DNA from: Eustoma russellianum
Taxonomy: Eukaryota; Streptophyta; Magnoliopsida; Gentianales; Gentianaceae
NCBI GenBank assembly: GCA_036186865.1
Contig: AP025067.1
Location: 26,993,853 to 27,057,852 of the forward strand
DNA: 64,000 bases
Direction: 5' to 3'
Position 1 is the stretch's first letter. Each line of letters starts with the position of its first letter. The translations under genes and the position numbers were made by a program. The notes below the pieces were generated by a model, which worked only from the letters and a program-made list of their open reading frames with translations, was not told the origin of the DNA and searched no databases. Positions 20,214 through 31,389 of the stretch are shown here, piece after piece.

Positions 20214-23200
20214 CTACACACACTACAAAATTCACTATAGTACTCATTGAATCTATGCAATGGAAATCTTTAATAGGAGGTGCTCGGTTTTCGCTAGTAA
20301 TGTCATTATTTTATATAAATGTTATTTATTTTGCATGGTGAAAAATATACAAAAAAACAAACAAACGAGTTAAAACTTGATAGAGAACTATGCTATAATA
20401 TATATCATGATTATAAACAGTTACTAGAATGTAGCTAACATTATTTTTCTGCACGCCTTCTTTCTTATAGCATTAATTGCTAACATTGGTTTCATTACCA
20501 CAACAACATTATTCCATTGCTTTAGAGACTTCCGCTTATAGCGGGATACAGAGACGTCAGGTGTACGCAACCATATAGATGCGTTAGAAACACACAGATG
20601 TTATTTCTCGATAACCTATAATGAAAATTGCGTCAAACTGTGTCGATCAACTGCTACTTCACAATAACCAATTCAGTGACTTTTATTCCATCATATTCTA
20701 AAGTCAAAGAAGAACGTGTCCTTGACTCCGTTGGAAATAGTTTCATTGTTAAACTTAAAGTTTGTTTCTATTTCCAACGAAGTCAAGGACAAACTCTTTC
20801 TTGACTTTATAATATGATGGAATAAAGCAAAATGATTCACTAAATTGGTTACGCTTCTTATATTATGAAGTACTAGTTGATCGATACAGCTTGACGCATC
20901 ATTATGGATCATCGGGAAACAACCTCTATGTGTTTGTAACACATGAGTATGGTTGCGTACATCCGACTCCTCATACCCTGTTATAGGCGGAGCCTCTAAG
21001 ACAATGGGGTAATGTTGTTGTTGTAGTATTAGCATCATTTGTTAAGATACATAACACAAAGTTTAGGCCTCATGCATGTTTTTGGAAGCGTACCGGAAAG
21101 AGCAACCATGTCGGTGACTGAGAGTCCTTGAAGAAAAAATTTGGAAATAATGGAGAGCAGGCCTTCATCTGATGTAGGAATATTTGTATTAGAGAGTTCA
21201 TATCCTGCTGTTTTTGAGTCTTTTCTCCCCAATGGGACTTCCCAATCTGGTCCACCAACCTGATAATACAAGGGGTGGGAGGAAGAAAAGCATTCACAAA
21301 AATCACAAAACATATCACTCTACTATCCTCTACGTATTACTCAATCTTACGTGCATTATCCTATTATTGTGTCATCTATGAACGTACATATAGAGCCGAA
21401 GGTCTCATTGAAAACAAACTCTCTATCTCTTGAGATGGAGGTATTGTTTGCCTGTCTCTCACCCTCCCCAGACTTTAGCGATACATTTTGACGTCGTTGT
21501 GATATAGTAAGTATAGTTGTTATTGTTGTATGTACAGAAACAATAGTAATAATGACATGATGATAACAACAATAATTATACAACAACAACATTACTCTAT
21601 TGCATTAGAGGCTTCCGCCTATTGCGGGGTATGGGGGGAGGATGTACGCAACCTTACTCATGTGTTAGAAACACATAGAGATTGTTTTCCGATGACACAT
21701 AATAAAAATTACGTGTCGATCAACTGCTACTTCACAATATAAAAAGCACAGAATGAATACAAACAATAATAATACTGTTGTTATTATTATTATTATTATG
21801 AAAAAGGAATTGAGATTACCAGGACAACTGCATCTCTTGCAGCAATAGTGAGAATATCAGCACAAGAAACAGTTCCCGGGCACTCGGATTCGATCCGATT
21901 CTTAATCCGGTCAATGATCCGAAAGCCTTTTAAGGCATGTCTGTTGTTGGGAGCATCCTTTTCTCCTTGTAAGGTAATTGTATCGTCCAATAAAATTGAT
22001 CCATCACAGCCCTGTACATCCATAAATATATTATCTCCATTGGGGCAAGCATTTTAGCAACTTTTTGATACGCAAAAAAATCAACTAATCAGAAAAGAAA
22101 TCATGGCAATGGTTGGTTTTAATCTTCAATCGTCAGTTCATGATCCAGAAGTTTGATCGGGGGGGGGGGGGGGGGGGGGGGGGCTGCATGAACATATTTA
22201 GTGACTGATAGTTTTTTTTTTAATAGTGATTTTTGCCATGCAAGAGTTGAAATTCTTTCCTATCAACTACTGTTCAAATTTAAACGGGCAAAGGAAGGAA
22301 AAAAATGAATCGAAGGGGTTTGTTAGCGAAGCTAAGCTAGTGCAAACTTCGAAATCCGTTGGATTGAGGCAATGCTAAAGAAATCATACTGAGCGAATCT
22401 TCGGACGCCTTAAGAATGCTATGAGGTGCTCGGAAATAGTCAAAATCGTTGAATAGGAAGATCACTATAACTATAGTTTTCGGTAAATTTACCAAAAACG
22501 AAAAAGATTTATTTTGATACTATGGATGACTGGTTACATATTCATGTTTGTAGACTGGTTAGGCCTATTGCTCTTTCCTTGTACCTATTTCGCTGTAAGG
22601 GGCTGGTTTACGGATACAACCTTTGTAACTTCATGATATACCCGTAGATCGGTTAGTTCCTATTTGAAAGGATGAAATTTCTTATATGTAACACAAAGAC
22701 TAATATAAGTATGATGGTACACATTCGACTATGTCAAATTTACTTTTTTCTTAAATCAATTATAACACTTCAAAATTCAAACACTTTTTGAGCTTTTCTC
22801 TAAACTATTACTCCAACAACTATATTTCAAAAAAAATGCACAAAAAAAAAACTGCGAAAAATGTCCAAAATTTATGATCCTTTGAAGGGACTAATCACCC
22901 TGAGGATGCCGTCAATGTCCGTTTCTCCCCAGTCATCAGAGACATCATGTCACTTTACTTGAGACAGGAAGCATGATAGTGATCGATCATATCATGCATG
23001 GTTGTATGTTTATATATCAATCATACCTCAAAAATGATCATCAACGCCATGATTTTTCTTGGAAAATAAAAGGAATATGAACAACCAAAGAATAAAAAAC
23101 AGTCGAAACGTGACTAGATGGTCACTGTCTTTAAAGTAATTTTGTCTTTACCGGTGAACAAGATAGTCTTCAAGCAAATGATTACCAGGATATAACAGAT

Positions 23201-24353
23201 TTCTCTTTTTCTTTTGCTCTAAGAGAGAGAGATTGAACCTGCTTATGGAAGTGATTGATAGTGAAGGAAGAAGAATGAAAAGTTGGAGAACAAATGATGA
23301 AATTTTCAGAATTTTGCAAAAGTTATTGTATAATGTTTAAGATAGCAAGACCTACTATTTATAGGCCTTGAGTTGTGTAAAATGCCATTTTGAAAACCCA
23401 TTTCAGCAATTTAATTAACATCCATGTCCGTTGCATAACATTCATGTATGAAGGGATATGATTCTTAGATCAAAAGATGCAATTCAAAGTGAAAAGTCAT
23501 GTTTTTTGGCACATCAATCGATCAATGTTGGACATAGAGCTCCAGCTTTGCACCCTACTAACATCAATCGATCTATGTATTGATCGATGTCACATCGATC
23601 GATCGATGTTTGACAGTGTGCTCCAACTTTGCATCAATACAACATCGATCGATCGATGTAGCGATCCATGTCACATCGATCGATCAATGTGATCGATCGA
23701 TGTCCAACAGAACATGTAACTTCAAGTCAACTTTCATTTGGTTCGATTCAACTAGCACATAGATCGATCCAAGTGATTTCTTACAAGTTCAAAGTGTTCT
23801 AAACATCTTTTAATTTCTCAAACAACATCTTACATGCTTTTATACAAGTTTGGAGCAAATTTTAAAGTGCGTCTTATAAGTTCTAAGTGTTCTAAACATC
23901 TTTTAATCTCCTAAACAACATCTTACATGATTTTATATAAGTTTGAAGCAAATTTTAAAGTACTTTAGACGTACTTCTCCAACAATTTTGTATAGCAAAT
24001 AAACAACAAGATAGACGTTACTTTAGTCTAGCATGAGTAACACTCTAGTGCAAAATAATACTTCAAAAAGTGTTGTATAACTTTGTTACGCTAACCTGAA
24101 CAAAGCAGTCATGGAAATGCAACCTCAAGATCAAAGCAGCATTACGCGGATCTGAGAGCACCGCGCATTCCATTTCTCTCCTGACTAGACCAAGCACATC
24201 TGGGCATGTTTCTCTGTAGTAATCCAACTTCAATGGCGGATCGCCTCCATACACAATAACACAAGAAACCCATAAGTACACAATCAAAAGCGCAATTCTT
24301 GAAGAATCGATAAGTGACAACATTTTTTCCCCAAATTTTTCTTCTTGTTTCAA
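19376..24353 (-). CDS. Class III peroxidase (PER11-like), four exons, last exon disrupted
   Basis: Secreted haem peroxidase that oxidises phenolics with H2O2 in the cell wall/apoplast. Exons, in gene order: 24353-24096, 22011-21820 (192 bp), 21259-21094 (166 bp), 19826-19376; all junctions are GT-AG, and the 192- and 166-bp inner exons are the family standard. The start could be 24353 or the Met at 24323, which gives a cleaner signal peptide (MLSLIDSSRIALLIVYLWVS). Seen: distal-site LRLHFHDCF, GCDGSILLDD, CADILTIAARD, proximal haem-binding MVALSG/AHTIG and the end NNCRFVNT. The last exon holds ten Ns (19523-19532) between two copies of the same 15 bases. After them a run of seven T (sense strand), where six would keep frame, shifts the reading frame. 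This may be assembly error or a real break. Class confidence is high; PER11 orthology is inference. Confidence 0.88.
19523..19532. other. Assembly gap (10 N) with duplicated flanks
   Basis: TCTTGACAAGCTCTT stands at 19508-19522 and again at 19533-19547. Identical contig ends joined with Ns suggest an artificial duplication rather than missing sequence. Confidence 0.9.
20164..20210. repeat. (TA)n microsatellite in peroxidase intron 3
   Basis: Perfect alternating TA over about 46 bases. Confidence 0.95.
20499..20740 (-). repeat. SINE-like repeat, family 1, in peroxidase intron 3
   Basis: Inverted copy from CACAACAACATTATTCC to GACTCCGTTGGAAATAG. It faces the next copy head to head. Confidence 0.75.
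20773..21024 (+). repeat. SINE-like repeat, family 1, in peroxidase intron 3
   Basis: Forward copy from TTCCAACGAAGTCAAGGAC to GTTGTTGTTGTAG. With 20499-20740 it makes an inverted repeat with arms of about 245 bp and a loop of about 32 bp. Confidence 0.75.
21364..21540 (+). repeat. SINE-like repeat, family 2, in peroxidase intron 2
   Basis: Marks: TGTGTCATCTATGAACGTAC, CTCTCTATCTCTTGAGATGGAGG, CACCCTCCCCAGAC and a GTTGTTATTGTTGTATG tail. It resembles TS-type SINEs with a TTG tail. Confidence 0.65.
21580..21750 (-). repeat. SINE-like repeat, family 1, truncated, in peroxidase intron 2
   Basis: Tail ACAACAACAACATTACTC at the left; it runs to CAACTGCTACTTCACAATATAA and then leaves the consensus. 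A (TTA)n run follows at about 21776-21799. Confidence 0.65.
22159..22183. repeat. G25 homopolymer in peroxidase intron 1
   Basis: An unbroken run of 25 G, likely length-variable and hard to sequence. Confidence 0.95.
23050..23984 (-). repeat. Decayed solo LTR related to element D, in peroxidase intron 1
   Basis: On the minus strand it starts TGTTGGAGAAGTACGT, matching the element D LTR start TGTTGGAAAAGTACGT. It keeps the ATCGATCG palindrome cluster (23500-23720), the GCAATTC/GATGC block near 23480 and the far end with GAACAACCAAAGAA. There is no internal coding part, so it is a solo LTR. Its left border is approximate and no clean 5-bp duplication is seen. A unit of about 95 bp within it (23780-23960) is duplicated in tandem. 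Confidence 0.75.
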
Positions 24354-24400
24354 CTTGGAAAACTCAAAAGGATGGATAGACTTTGCTAGTTGAGACTGAG

Positions 24401-24408
24401 TTTATATA
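24401..24408 (-). promoter_or_regulatory. Probable TATA box of the peroxidase gene
   Basis: TATATAAA on the minus strand, about 50 bases upstream of ATG 24353 and 80 upstream of ATG 24323. Confidence 0.5.
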
Positions 24409-25512
24409 GTTAAGCAGAAAGTTTGCAACAAGTTTTGGGACTATTTTTTTTTTTTTTTTTTTTTTGGTCAAAGCCTTGTGCGTTTGTTTGTATGATGTAA
24501 TTATATGCATAGTCAAGGGAGGATGTAACTAATATTGGTAAAGTTTGGTGAACCCAATAAAATAAATAATCGAAGAATGCTACGTGAAAGTTTTGGCAAG
24601 CGACTAAAAGTTTCTTGCTTTTGATGTTTCACATTAGAAAGTGCTAAAGAAATCTTGAACTAGATATTGTTAGTTTTCGCCCTTTAGTTTAATGTTTGCG
24701 TGGGAGGATGGGTCTCGGAGAAACTGATAAGGTTGCTGTTTTTTGATTTTGAAGTCACGTGTTCGAACTGTAGAAACAGCTTTGTAGGGTAAGACTGCAT
24801 ACATAAGATCGTAAAACGATCCGGCTTCTTCAGGACACGCCTTTTTACTTTAATTACTTTATTTGTTGCGTAATCTGCATTATACTTCCCAACTATTCTT
24901 TTGACTATCGAGTTCTTGACAGATATAATTAAGGTAAAACTTATCTAACGCCTTTTGAAGTCATCTATATTAGTTTTCTTTATTTTATAACACATGTTGT
25001 GTTGCTCCATGACCGATCGTCTTAGTTCTTGGCCCCCCTTAATCAATAGAATAAAAAAGTTAAGGTGGGAACGTTTGTTTTGCAGGATAGTTATATAAAG
25101 ACATTTTTTTTCCATGCTTTACATTTAATTACATTTTTACATATAAATCGGATTGTAGTCAAATACAAGATTAAATAGTTACGGTACGAAGTTGATACTA
25201 GTAATAGCACTTTTTAAATAATAATTTTGGGGCCTGACATTTCTTCTCAGTTTATCTTCACTTTGTTAACAATAAACTCTTGAGGTAACAAACAGTAAAT
25301 GCAAATTCATCAACTTAAAGATTTGCCATTTTCAATATCCATAATTTACTATCAATTGCCGAGCTAAGAGAAGTGCATGGATGCAAGGCTGACTGAGGTA
25401 AAAAGAAAAAAAGAAAGAAAATGTGTAAAAAAAAAAAAATATACGTTTTCGCACCTTTCCTCTTCTTATCGGTCCACCTAAGATGTGTTTCAAAATAGTG
25501 TTTTAAAGTCTC
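24409..25512. other. Intergenic region with an Au-like SINE (about 24700-24850, +)
   Basis: The SINE is recognised by GTGTTCGAACTGTAGAAACAGC, GGGTAAGACTGCATACATAAGATC and GATCCGGCTTC...ACGCCTTTTTA. A T run lies at about 24446-24466. Nothing gene-like elsewhere. Confidence 0.55.
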
Positions 25513-25755
25513 CAGGACATAGCCTGATAAAAACAGACAAAGGATAATCATCTTGAAAGATGGAGTTGGGAGTTCGAATCCCTCCAGAGGCATTTGTAGA
25601 GAATTACATTGCTTGGATTCCATAATGATGTACCCGTGTATATAAATTGTCCTTCATCTGAATCTATCAGGTTCCTGATTTACATTCCTACAATTCCTAT
25701 GATACATCCCCACAATTCATGTGAGATTGGAAGTGGCAGGAACCCTTACTGGTTG
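25513..25755 (+). repeat. tRNA-derived SINE-like repeat, family 4
   Basis: CAGGACATAGCCTG and GGGAGTTCGAATCCCTCC resemble RNA polymerase III A and B boxes, and the 3' end reads GGCAGGAACCCTTACTGGTTGG. The copy at 37935-38310 shares both ends. Confidence 0.55.
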
Positions 25756-25990
25756 GATACAATTATGTAATACTCATACCACAATAGTTTCGTGCTTTTC
25801 AGCGACTTTTGGCAAGGTGACCCTAATTTCATTCTTAAGCGCTCATGTGCACTGGTCTATACATATGCATGCCATTCTCAACTATAAATACGACCTATCA
25901 ACACATGCTTTAATCTTATTGATAATTACGGGGACCTCAGCTAAGGTTTCTATCCCCGTCCTTACATTGCCATGAATCATCTTGCTCCAA

Positions 25991-26170
25991 GGGAGCGGTT
26001 CAGATCTGAGGAGGTTAAATATCAGATAAAATGTGAGGCTTCCAATCATGCGTCGACACATGTATAAAAACAGTTTTTTAAAGAAGGGGTGTTGCACTAT
26101 ACACGTGGCGACGCGTGATTGGAGACCTCATATTTTTCCTCACTTTCCGCCTCATTAGATCTGAATCCCT
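25991..26170. repeat. Foldback (MITE-like) element
   Basis: Left arm GGGAGCGGTTCAGATCTGAGGAGG...ATCATGCGTCGACACATGTATA is mirrored by the right arm (CACGTGGCGACGCGTGAT...AGATCTGAATCCC). Arms of about 75 bp surround a short loop. I find no convincing target duplication, so the exact class is open. Confidence 0.6.
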
Positions 26171-26191
26171 AAGGGAGACCAGGTATGATGT

Positions 26192-26290
26192 CCAAGTTGG
26201 GTGTCCAAATAGAAAACGATGTGTGTGCGCTTCCCCAGCAAAACCACGCCAGTGTACATTTTGGCATCCAACTTAGACACCCAACTTGGG
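26192..26290. repeat. Short inverted repeat
   Basis: CCAAGTTGGGTGTCC near 26192 mirrors AGACACCCAACTTGG near 26276. A small foldback of unknown type. Confidence 0.5.
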
Positions 26291-26449
26291 TAGCAAATCT
26301 CATCTCCTCTCGGAAAAGCCACCACTCTTTGCTACAACAGAATAAAACAACCACCCTCTCCTATTTGACATACCCTATACTAATTGTTTTCATTACTTCA
26401 ATATATGATTAACCAAGCCTGTTGATCAACTGCAATCCAGCTGAAAAAT

Positions 26450-26515
26450 CATGAAAATACACAGGAAGCATGATATCGAATTCAAATACACAGGAAGCAT
26501 GATATCGAATTCAAA
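26450..26515. repeat. Direct duplication of about 30 bp
   Basis: ACACAGGAAGCATGATATCG occurs twice in tandem, each followed by AATTCAAATACA. Confidence 0.85.
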
Positions 26516-26887
26516 TACATTCAACTATCATGTACCAAGAGTCAAAGATAAGAAACGGAGAGAAAGAGGCAGAGTGATTAATGGCTCCTGAAAATTAAGT
26601 TCAAGTTTTTTCAAGTCCCCAAAGAGGCAAAACAAAGTCTAGAAGAGTCAGAGATGGGATTTCATCCGTCATCCGAGGTTTACTTGATCAGTAGACATGA
26701 TTTAAGGACCCCGATGATGGAAGGGTGCTAAGACATAAACTAGAAAGCAGAGCTTGAAGTACTTAACAATCAGCAAGTCACAGAGCTCTGACACCTCTAA
26801 AACATGATTGCACCAGGAGCTTGTATCCGTACATCACGTTAGAGTTGCTCGGATTAACCAACAGGAGCTATCCCTTCAATTAACTAC

Positions 26888-27688
26888 TCAGGTGTATAAT
26901 TCTGAATCAAGAATATCTTTACTGCGATTAAATCCCACATCGTCATGATTGCCAACACTTACAAGGTCCACACTGGGCAAGACCTGGAGCAGTATAGATT
27001 TAATCACTGATCTCACAGAAACACCATGTTCAGGCCATGAAACACAAAGTGTTCCCTTAATCTTCCTGAGCTGACACTGTGCCAGAAGTGCAGCACCTAG
27101 TCCGTCAACCATGCTTCCTGATGGGAAGTAATCAACCCCTTTTATTGTTGGAGAATCTCTGCCCCCAGCAGCCATTGCATTACGTTCGTATGTAGTCTCC
27201 AGCTTCAAAGCAAATGTGTCTTCCCTAGATAGTTTACCCCTGAAGTTACGGCTCTGAACAGAATCCAAAATCAGAACTCTGTCTGGGATGATCTGTCCGC
27301 CCACAAGTAATTTCGCTATCGCGTGAGATCTCTCTGCGGTAACAGGGTATTGAACAGACACTGATAGAATATCGTGATCAGCATCATTGACAGCATAAAT
27401 ATTGCAAGATTTGTTCTTCAGAGAGTCCTCAATGGAGTTCCCAGTAAAAGAGATTTCAGGTAATACAAGGGATCCAATTAAGGTTTTGGAGGATATACTG
27501 TGGATGAAGTAAAGGGAAGGGGAGGAAATAGAGATGATGAGTAATGATGGGCATAACGGTTTCTTATCAATGTCTGATGAAAACACAATGAATGGAGATG
27601 GCAGGGGAGGTGAGGGTGCAGAAAAGATGTTCAAATCTTCCAGAAGAAATCTCGAAGGTGGAGGAGCATTTGTGATCACATCCTCCAT
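26888..27688 (-). CDS. Probable proteasome assembly chaperone 1 (PAC1/PSMG1-like)
   Basis: One coding exon of 266 codons from ATG 27688 (MEDVITNAPPPSRF) to TGA 26888-26890. PAC1 pairs with PAC2 to help assemble the alpha ring of the 20S proteasome in cytosol and nucleus. Seen: a Pro-rich N-terminus, SLLIISISSPSLYFIH, CNIYAVND, the block PVTAERSHAIAKLL, PDRVLILDSVQSRNFRG, DYFPSGSMVDGLGAALLAQC and CVSWPEHG. No membrane segment or signal peptide. The Met at 27739 is upstream of a good splice acceptor (TTTTGCAG, ending 27712), so 27688 is preferred. The family call rests on recalled plant PAC1 text, not on a search; the gene itself looks intact. Confidence 0.65.
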   Translation of the reverse strand: MEDVITNAPPPSRFLLEDLNIFSAPSPPLPSPFIVFSSDIDKKPLCPSLLIISISSPSLYFIHSISSKTLIGSLVLPEISFTGNSIEDSLKNKSCNIYAVNDADHDILSVSVQYPVTAERSHAIAKLLVGGQIIPDRVLILDSVQSRNFRGKLSREDTFALKLETTYERNAMAAGGRDSPTIKGVDYFPSGSMVDGLGAALLAQCQLRKIKGTLCVSWPEHGVSVRSVIKSILLQVLPSVDLVSVGNHDDVGFNRSKDILDSELYT

Positions 27689-27711
27689 TGTATTTTTTCT
27701 ACTAAAATAAA

Positions 27712-28111
27712 CTGCAAAACAAGGCAATGCCACAACCACATCATAATCTTCACATTTTTCATAAGATTGCGCATAACAATATCAAAAGAATTTCAATCCA
27801 GGAAGTCTTTCTCTCTTAATCAAACAAACCAACCAATCACTGGGCAGAAAATCACAACAATTAAGTTAACAAATTGGAATCGTATCAAGGGTAGCCATCA
27901 CAGGGATATAACATAAAAGAATAACCAGCACAACACTGTAACATATTTAAGTAAAGCTCCCAAATACTTCAGCTTTTACCCCTAGAGAAACACTAGAAAA
28001 TAGAATTTTAAAACCCTAGAATAACCACCGGGAAAATGTCCGAGACAAATCCAACAGTTAAGATCGAAATTAAGGCGACGAGATCAATGTTAACGAGTAA
28101 AAAAAACAAAC
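27712..28111 (-). other. 5'UTR intron of the PAC1-like gene
   Basis: Donor CTGAG/GTTTG (exon end 28112) and acceptor TTTTGCAG/TTTATT (exon start 27711). The upstream exon, to about 28265, is CT-rich and non-coding. Confidence 0.55.
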
Positions 28112-28265
28112 CTCAGGCAGAAGCAGACTCGTAGCGGATAAAATTGTCGGAGAAATTATGCCAAATAGAAGAAGAAGATGAGGAAGTCGAAGCTGCTGTG
28201 AGCTTTCTTCTTCCTCCTGAGATTCTGAAGCGACTGTATTTAGGAGTTCCAAAATGGGCCAGTGA

Positions 28266-28808
28266 TTGCATTTGACCAATGTGCCCTCTCTTTTTTGCCT
28301 TTTTCTTTTTCGAGCCGAGTAAAAATGCTCTTTGAGAAATTGCAAAATAAAATTACATATATCAGATTGTTGGATCGATCCGGTTTTTTTTTTTACGAAA
28401 GAGTCTAATATATCGAGAACGTCATTTTAAAATAGACTCAAGACATAAATGGTGAAGAATAATACTATAAATTTTGAGTCATGATACTATGTGGTAGAGA
28501 ATAACATTATGTAAAATTAACTTTGCATATATTTGAACAGAAGTTCTGTTGGTCTTGGAAATCTATCTGAACATTCAGATTAGGTCTCATGAACCTCAAA
28601 AGTAAAATTAACGATTCCATTAATAAGCTAAATAATTTGAGAGTATTATTAATTTTTTTGATAAGTTGTTAAGTTCTGATATGATGTACTTAATTTTTTT
28701 AAAATTTATTTTATTAGTTAGGAAGTAAGTTTATCTGTAAACAATTAAGAAAGAAAATGCAGATGGTTAAATCCTGGAAAAAAACTCACAGTTTAAAATT
28801 GATAATTG
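28266..28808. other. Intergenic, likely promoter side of the PAC1-like gene
   Basis: AT-rich; short stretches resemble a decayed SINE near 28370-28480. No gene seen. Confidence 0.4.
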
Positions 28809-29036
28809 TGTTATAAACTCGAACAATATAAATAAAACAAAAGGAAGAAGAAATATATTCTTCAAATGTGTCACAATTCATACAAGAAGGTGTCCTATTT
28901 ATAGGGTATGAAAATTGTAACATCTTCTCAAATTTAATACCCGCTACCACCATGATCCTTAGTGGGTGTTAATGTCCTTAGTGGGTGTTAGTGCTTGGAC
29001 ATTCACTAACCCCACTAACATACATAATAATACACA
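28809..29036 (-). repeat. 3' LTR of element E
   Basis: Matches 37168-37395 closely, including the double CCTTAGTGGGTGTTA motif. On the minus strand it is preceded by the purine run AAGGAGGAG. Confidence 0.8.
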
Positions 29037-29285
29037 ATACTCCTCCTTAGATGTCCAAATTTTATCGAATATGCCTCGTTAAAACCTTGCCAAGAAAAAC
29101 CCAGTGGGATAAAAACTTAGTCGAAGGAAAAAGAGTACACATTCATAAAAATTGGTAAGTGTGATACACTGCCTCGTTAAAACCTTGTCAAGAAAAATCC
29201 TGTGGGATAAAAACTTGGACGAAGGAAAAAGAGTACAGTGTGTATAGTAATCACACTCCCCCTGATGCTGACAAGAGGTCTTTGA

Positions 29286-30830
29286 GTTGACGCATTCCAA
29301 TGTTCTAGACCATCTTTTCAAATGTAGTTGTTGGTAGTGCTTTGGTGAACAAATCAGCAAAATTCTTGTTTGATTGTATCTGTTGGATATCAATGTCGCC
29401 ATTCTTCTCAAGATCATGACTGTAGAAAAATTTTGGTGATATATGCTTCGTTCTATCTCCTTTGATGTAGCCATTCTTAATTTGAGCAATACATGCAGCA
29501 TTATCTTCAAACAAAATCGTCGAAGTCTTTCTTAGTGAAGATAATCCACATGATTCTTGAATATGTTGAATCATCGACCTTAAACATACACATTCACGAC
29601 TCGCTTCATGTAATGCTAAAATCTCAGAATGGTTGGACGATGTGGCTGTTAATGTCTGCTTCACTGATCTCCATGATATAGCTGTACCTCCACAAGTAAA
29701 AAACATATCCACTCTGTGATCTTCCCTTATGAGGGTCAGATAGATAGCTAGCATCAGCATATCCCAACAACTGTGACTCAGAATTCTTTGAATAGAATAA
29801 ACATATATCTATTGTTCCACGAAGATAGCGTAAAATATGCTTGACACCATTCCAATGTCTTCGTGTTGGTGTAGAGCTATATCTTGTCAATAAATTCACT
29901 GAGAATGCTATATCTGGTCTCGAGCAATTTGCAAGATACATTGAAGCACCAATAGCACTAATACTTCTGGACCTAATAATTCCTCATTATCTTATGGTGG
30001 TCAGAATGGATCTTTCTTTACATCTAATGATCGCACCACCATAGGACTACTCAATGGGTGAGCTTTATCCATATAAAATCTCTTCAAGATCTTCTCTGTA
30101 TACGTAGATTGATGAAGAAAGATTCCATTAGGCAAATGCTCGATCTACAGGCCGAGACAAAATTTGGGTTTTCCAAGATCTTTCATCTCAAACTCTTTCA
30201 TGAGATAATTAGCAGTTTTGGTAAGCTCTTCAGGAGTTCCAACAAGATTCAAGTCATCAACGTAAACAACAATTATAGAGAACCCATTTTCAGATCTCTC
30301 GATAAATACACATGGGCAAATTGGATTGTTTACATATCCTTCTTTAATGAGGTACTCACTGAGGCGATTATACCACATCCTGCCAGATTGTTTTATTCCA
30401 TACAAAGATCTCTGTAATTTGATTGAGTATAATCCATGTGTCTTTTGATCACATGTTGTAGGCAATTTTAATCCTTCAGGGATCTTCATATCATTATCTA
30501 AAAATCATATAAGTATGCGGTAACCACATCCATTAACTGCATATCAAGATTTTTAGCAACTGCCAGGCTGATTAGATATCGTAATGTTATGACATCATTT
30601 ACTGGAGAATATGTTTCATCATAATCAAGCCTAGGTCTTTGTGAAAAACCTTGTGCAACAAGACGTGCCTTGTATCGCACAATCTCATTTTTCTCATTGC
30701 GTTTTCGTACAAAAACTAATTTATATCCAATAGGTTTTATCCCTTCAGGGGGTTGGACACCGGTCCAAATACTTTGCGACTTTATAATGATTTCAATTCT
30801 GCTTGGATTGCATCTTTCCACTTTGGCCAA
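29286..30830 (-). pseudogene. Element E reverse transcriptase and RNase H (broken)
   Basis: Read on the minus strand: KARLVAQGFSQRPRLDYDETYSPV, a break near 30495, then LYGIKQSGRMWYNRL, the intact catalytic YVDDLNLVG near 30265, MKDLGKPKFCLG, a shift, MYLANCSRPDIAFSVNLLTRY, and RNase H with GYADASY, GGTAISWRS and ADLFTKALP. At least three frameshifts separate the blocks. Confidence 0.85.
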
Positions 30831-31389
30831 TCATTTCTGTGTCGATATTGTTCAATGGATCTCGGTTCAGGATCCTCATCTACAATTTCACATGCAATAC
30901 CATAAGCAAAAAACATGATCAATAATAACTTTTTGTCTATCCCAATTTTCTCCTGAACTTACATAATTCAAAGAGGTTTCTTCAAAATTTTGTTCACTTG
31001 CTTCTTCAGGAGCAACTTGTTTATCAATTTTAAACTGATCAGTTTCAATTTCTATAGCGCTTTCAAGTTGTGAACTTCTTTGCTCTTCTAGATTATTCTC
31101 TTCGGGGGCATTGATAAACAATGTCGACACAGAAATGATTTTGGTATACCATTATCATGTCTTTCAGAGACATCAAGCCGAATCGGCGTATTCATCGCTG
31201 GAACGTGGGATTTTTGTTATTTTTTGACTATCAGTAAATGCGACAGGTAACTGATTTGCAACATTTTGTAAATGAATTATCCTTCTTACTTCTTGCTCGC
31301 ATTGATTTGTCCGTGGGTCAAGATGAGAAAGTGAAGGAAAGTTTCATGTACTATTACGTCGTTCTTTAGGAAACGGTACTTTATCTCCC

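Noticed and set aside
23500..23770. CRISPR-like look of the repeated ATCGATCG units
   Set aside because: Units are irregularly spaced, palindromic and part of a retrotransposon LTR in a plant genome.
25513..25590. Possible tRNA gene, given A and B box-like motifs
   Set aside because: No cloverleaf can be formed and the same text recurs at 37935, so it is a SINE.
29841..30417. Plus-strand ORFs of 67 and 119 aa
   Set aside because: Antisense shadows of element E reverse transcriptase.
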